DNA of 6,576 nucleotides from Brevibacterium picturae (GTDB lineage Bacteria > Actinomycetota > Actinomycetes > Actinomycetales > Brevibacteriaceae): NCBI RefSeq assembly GCF_030453725.1, contig NZ_JAKDJU010000166.1, forward strand, positions 1-6,576. The letters are read 5' to 3'. The notes beneath the pieces were generated by a model that saw only the letters and a list, made by a program, of their open reading frames with translations, made no database searches and was not told the DNA's origin. Positions 5,670 through 6,576 of this stretch are shown one piece after another. Each line of letters starts with the position of its first letter. The stretch's first letter is position 1. Both the position numbers and the translations under genes were made by a program.

Positions 5670-6504
5670 TCGAGTCGGGCTCGTGTGTCGTGGGTTCGCT
5701 GTCGACATGACCATCGTCGGCGGCGTCATCGGTGCCTGCCTCCTCGGCGTCTTCCAGCGCGTCCACGGAGACTCCCGGCTCTCCGGTCGGAGGATTCTCA
5801 AGGGATGACCCTGTCGCTTCTTCGTCGAACTCATCAGGGGCCAGAGTGGCCGGTTCAGCTTGAACCGTGTCGCCGTGCTTCGGCTGCTGCCGAACCGTGT
5901 CGCCCTCCTTCGGCTGCTGCTGAACCGTGTCTCCGTCGTTCGGCTGCTGCTGAACCGTGTCGTCGTTCGGTTCCGCCTCGATCGAGGACTCGTCCGAGTC
6001 CGGAGACTCGTCCGAGTCCGGTGGCCTGTGAGAGTCCGATGGCACGCCCTCGTCATTCGCCTCGGCACCAGTGTCCTCTGTCGTCGAGTCAGGGGCGCTG
6101 TCGCTGGGTTCAGCGTCACGACCTGAATCAGCACCGTCGCCAGTTGAATCAACGGCGTCGCCAGTTGAGTCAACATCGCCGGCTGAGTTTCTCGACGTCG
6201 ATCGCGCCTCGTCGGTACCGGCGGTGTCGTCGGTGCTCACACCCGCCTCGGCGGCCAATCGGGAGCGACGTTCGGCGCGTGCGTTCGCCCGCTCCTCCTC
6301 GCTCATCGCCGGCTTCGCCGGTGCTGCGTCCTTGTTGCTGGGCTTGACGACCTCCCAGATCAGGAGGACGACGACCATCGTGATGCCGACGGTGGCACCC
6401 ATGAGCAGCGAATTCCACGGGCGCGGCATCGAGAAGAGGTCGGCAAAGTAGTTGACGCCGAACAGGGCGCCGATGCCGATGATCAGAGCAACAAGGTATC
6501 TCAT
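5662..6504 (-). CDS. Membrane-anchored protein with two N-terminal helices and a long acidic, repetitive, probably disordered tail; function unknown
   Basis: I recognise no family. From the ATG at 6504 it has 280 residues. Two hydrophobic helices (about 3-20 and 33-52) form a hairpin with a short Pro/Arg loop. A charged segment follows (about 54-85, with SEEERANARAERR, possibly helical). The remaining ~195 residues are rich in Asp, Glu, Ser, Thr, Gly and Pro with hardly any hydrophobics. Internal repeats are DSTGDAV-like units (112-123), PDSDES twice (162-173) and four DTVQQQP-like units spaced by 10 residues (182-218). Positive charge just after helix 2 suggests that the tail is cytoplasmic. 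A GTG at 6552 would add 16 hydrophilic residues; neither start has a good ribosome site (only GGA close to the ATG), so the start is uncertain. It converges on oleD with a 14-base gap, so it is not part of that operon. Tail length probably varies among relatives; the conserved part is likely the helical hairpin. Confidence 0.75.
   Translation of the reverse strand: MRYLVALIIGIGALFGVNYFADLFSMPRPWNSLLMGATVGITMVVVLLIWEVVKPSNKDAAPAKPAMSEEERANARAERRSRLAAEAGVSTDDTAGTDEARSTSRNSAGDVDSTGDAVDSTGDGADSGRDAEPSDSAPDSTTEDTGAEANDEGVPSDSHRPPDSDESPDSDESSIEAEPNDDTVQQQPNDGDTVQQQPKEGDTVRQQPKHGDTVQAEPATLAPDEFDEEATGSSLENPPTGEPGVSVDALEDAEEAGTDDAADDGHVDSEPTTHEPDSKR
5862..5970 (-). repeat. 30-bp tandem repeat, three full copies plus a partial fourth, inside the acidic-tail gene
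   Basis: On the + strand copies begin at 5862, 5892 and 5922 with a degenerate, shortened fourth at 5952, each starting GAACCGTGTC. Neighbouring full copies differ at about 3 of 30 positions. The period is a multiple of three and encodes a 10-residue unit DTVQQQP plus three variable residues, so gain or loss of copies would keep the frame. Confidence 0.85.
5987..6022 (-). repeat. 18-bp direct repeat, two copies, encoding PDSDES
   Basis: Two copies starting at 5987 and 6005, each GACTCGTCCGAGTCCGG plus one base, are almost identical. The GACTCG-TC-CGAGTC core is itself an inverted repeat. They lie in frame within the acidic tail of the minus-strand gene. Confidence 0.75.
6136..6177 (-). repeat. 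21-bp direct repeat encoding a DSTGDAV-type unit
   Basis: GTCGCCAGTTGA occurs at 6136-6147 and again at 6157-6168, a period of 21 bases, and a degenerate third unit follows. It encodes the DSTGD repeats near the start of the acidic tail. Confidence 0.65.
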
Positions 6505-6576
6505 GGTTCCATTGTGCCCTGTGTTGGTCCGCGATCGTCGAAAGTCGCCCACAATGCCTGTCGTGACACACCCACC

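Noticed and set aside
5862..5970. The tandem repeats as a CRISPR array
   Set aside because: Units are directly contiguous with a 30-bp period and no unique spacers, and they keep a coding frame.
5685..6347. Plus-strand frame of 220 codons opposite the acidic-tail gene
   Set aside because: Arg/Ser/Pro-rich with repeats that are only the mirror of the minus-strand repeats, no ribosome site. The minus-strand frame has a sensible architecture with two membrane helices.
6505..6576. Promoter for the acidic-tail gene or a divergent gene at the right edge
   Set aside because: No hexamer pair with acceptable match and spacing was found on either strand, and the window ends too soon to judge.
1..6576. 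Transposases, integrases, tRNA or rRNA genes, attachment sites, defence genes
   Set aside because: None was seen. Composition looks uniform and the long genes are ordinary enzymes, so there is no sign of a mobile island in this window.

Overview
This window comes from a high-GC Gram-positive bacterium (Actinobacteria). The evidence is the strong G/C bias at third codon positions, very long open frames on the antisense strand, TTG/GTG start codons and an Ala-rich proteome. The fused OleBC architecture is the actinobacterial form of the olefin pathway, as in Micrococcus luteus. Brevibacterium or a related genus is a reasonable guess from general protein flavour, but no marker in the window fixes the genus.

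Layout. (1) Positions 3-686 (+): 3' part of an uncharacterised multi-spanning membrane protein whose reading frame runs off the left edge. (2) Positions 687-813: intergenic region with a short perfect inverted repeat at its left border (it begins inside the preceding stop region), a weak -10-like element and the leader of the next gene. (3) Positions 814-5647 (+): a compact three-gene operon, oleA - oleBC - oleD, with gaps of 7 and 24 bases. (4) Positions 5648-5669: a perfect 20-bp palindrome between convergent genes. (5) Positions 5662-6504 (-): a small membrane-anchored protein with a long acidic, repetitive, probably disordered tail. (6) Positions 6505-6576: upstream region of that gene, without another supported feature.

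The central operon encodes a complete head-to-head hydrocarbon pathway. From what is known of the Ole family, OleA joins two fatty acyl-CoAs by a non-decarboxylative Claisen condensation to a 2-alkyl-3-ketoacid. OleD reduces this with NADPH to the 2-alkyl-3-hydroxyacid. The OleC domain uses ATP to close a beta-lactone, and the OleB domain decarboxylates the lactone to a long-chain cis-alkene with an internal double bond. Catalytic residues of all four activities are visible at the expected spacing, so the pathway looks intact. The OleB and OleC activities sit on one 934-residue chain joined by a low-complexity linker.

The window therefore holds a known kind of system in a fused form, not an obviously new one. 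The less explained parts are the two hairpins bracketing the operon that share the same arm sequence, an apparent enlargement of the OleB domain, and the repeat-bearing acidic membrane protein convergent to oleD.
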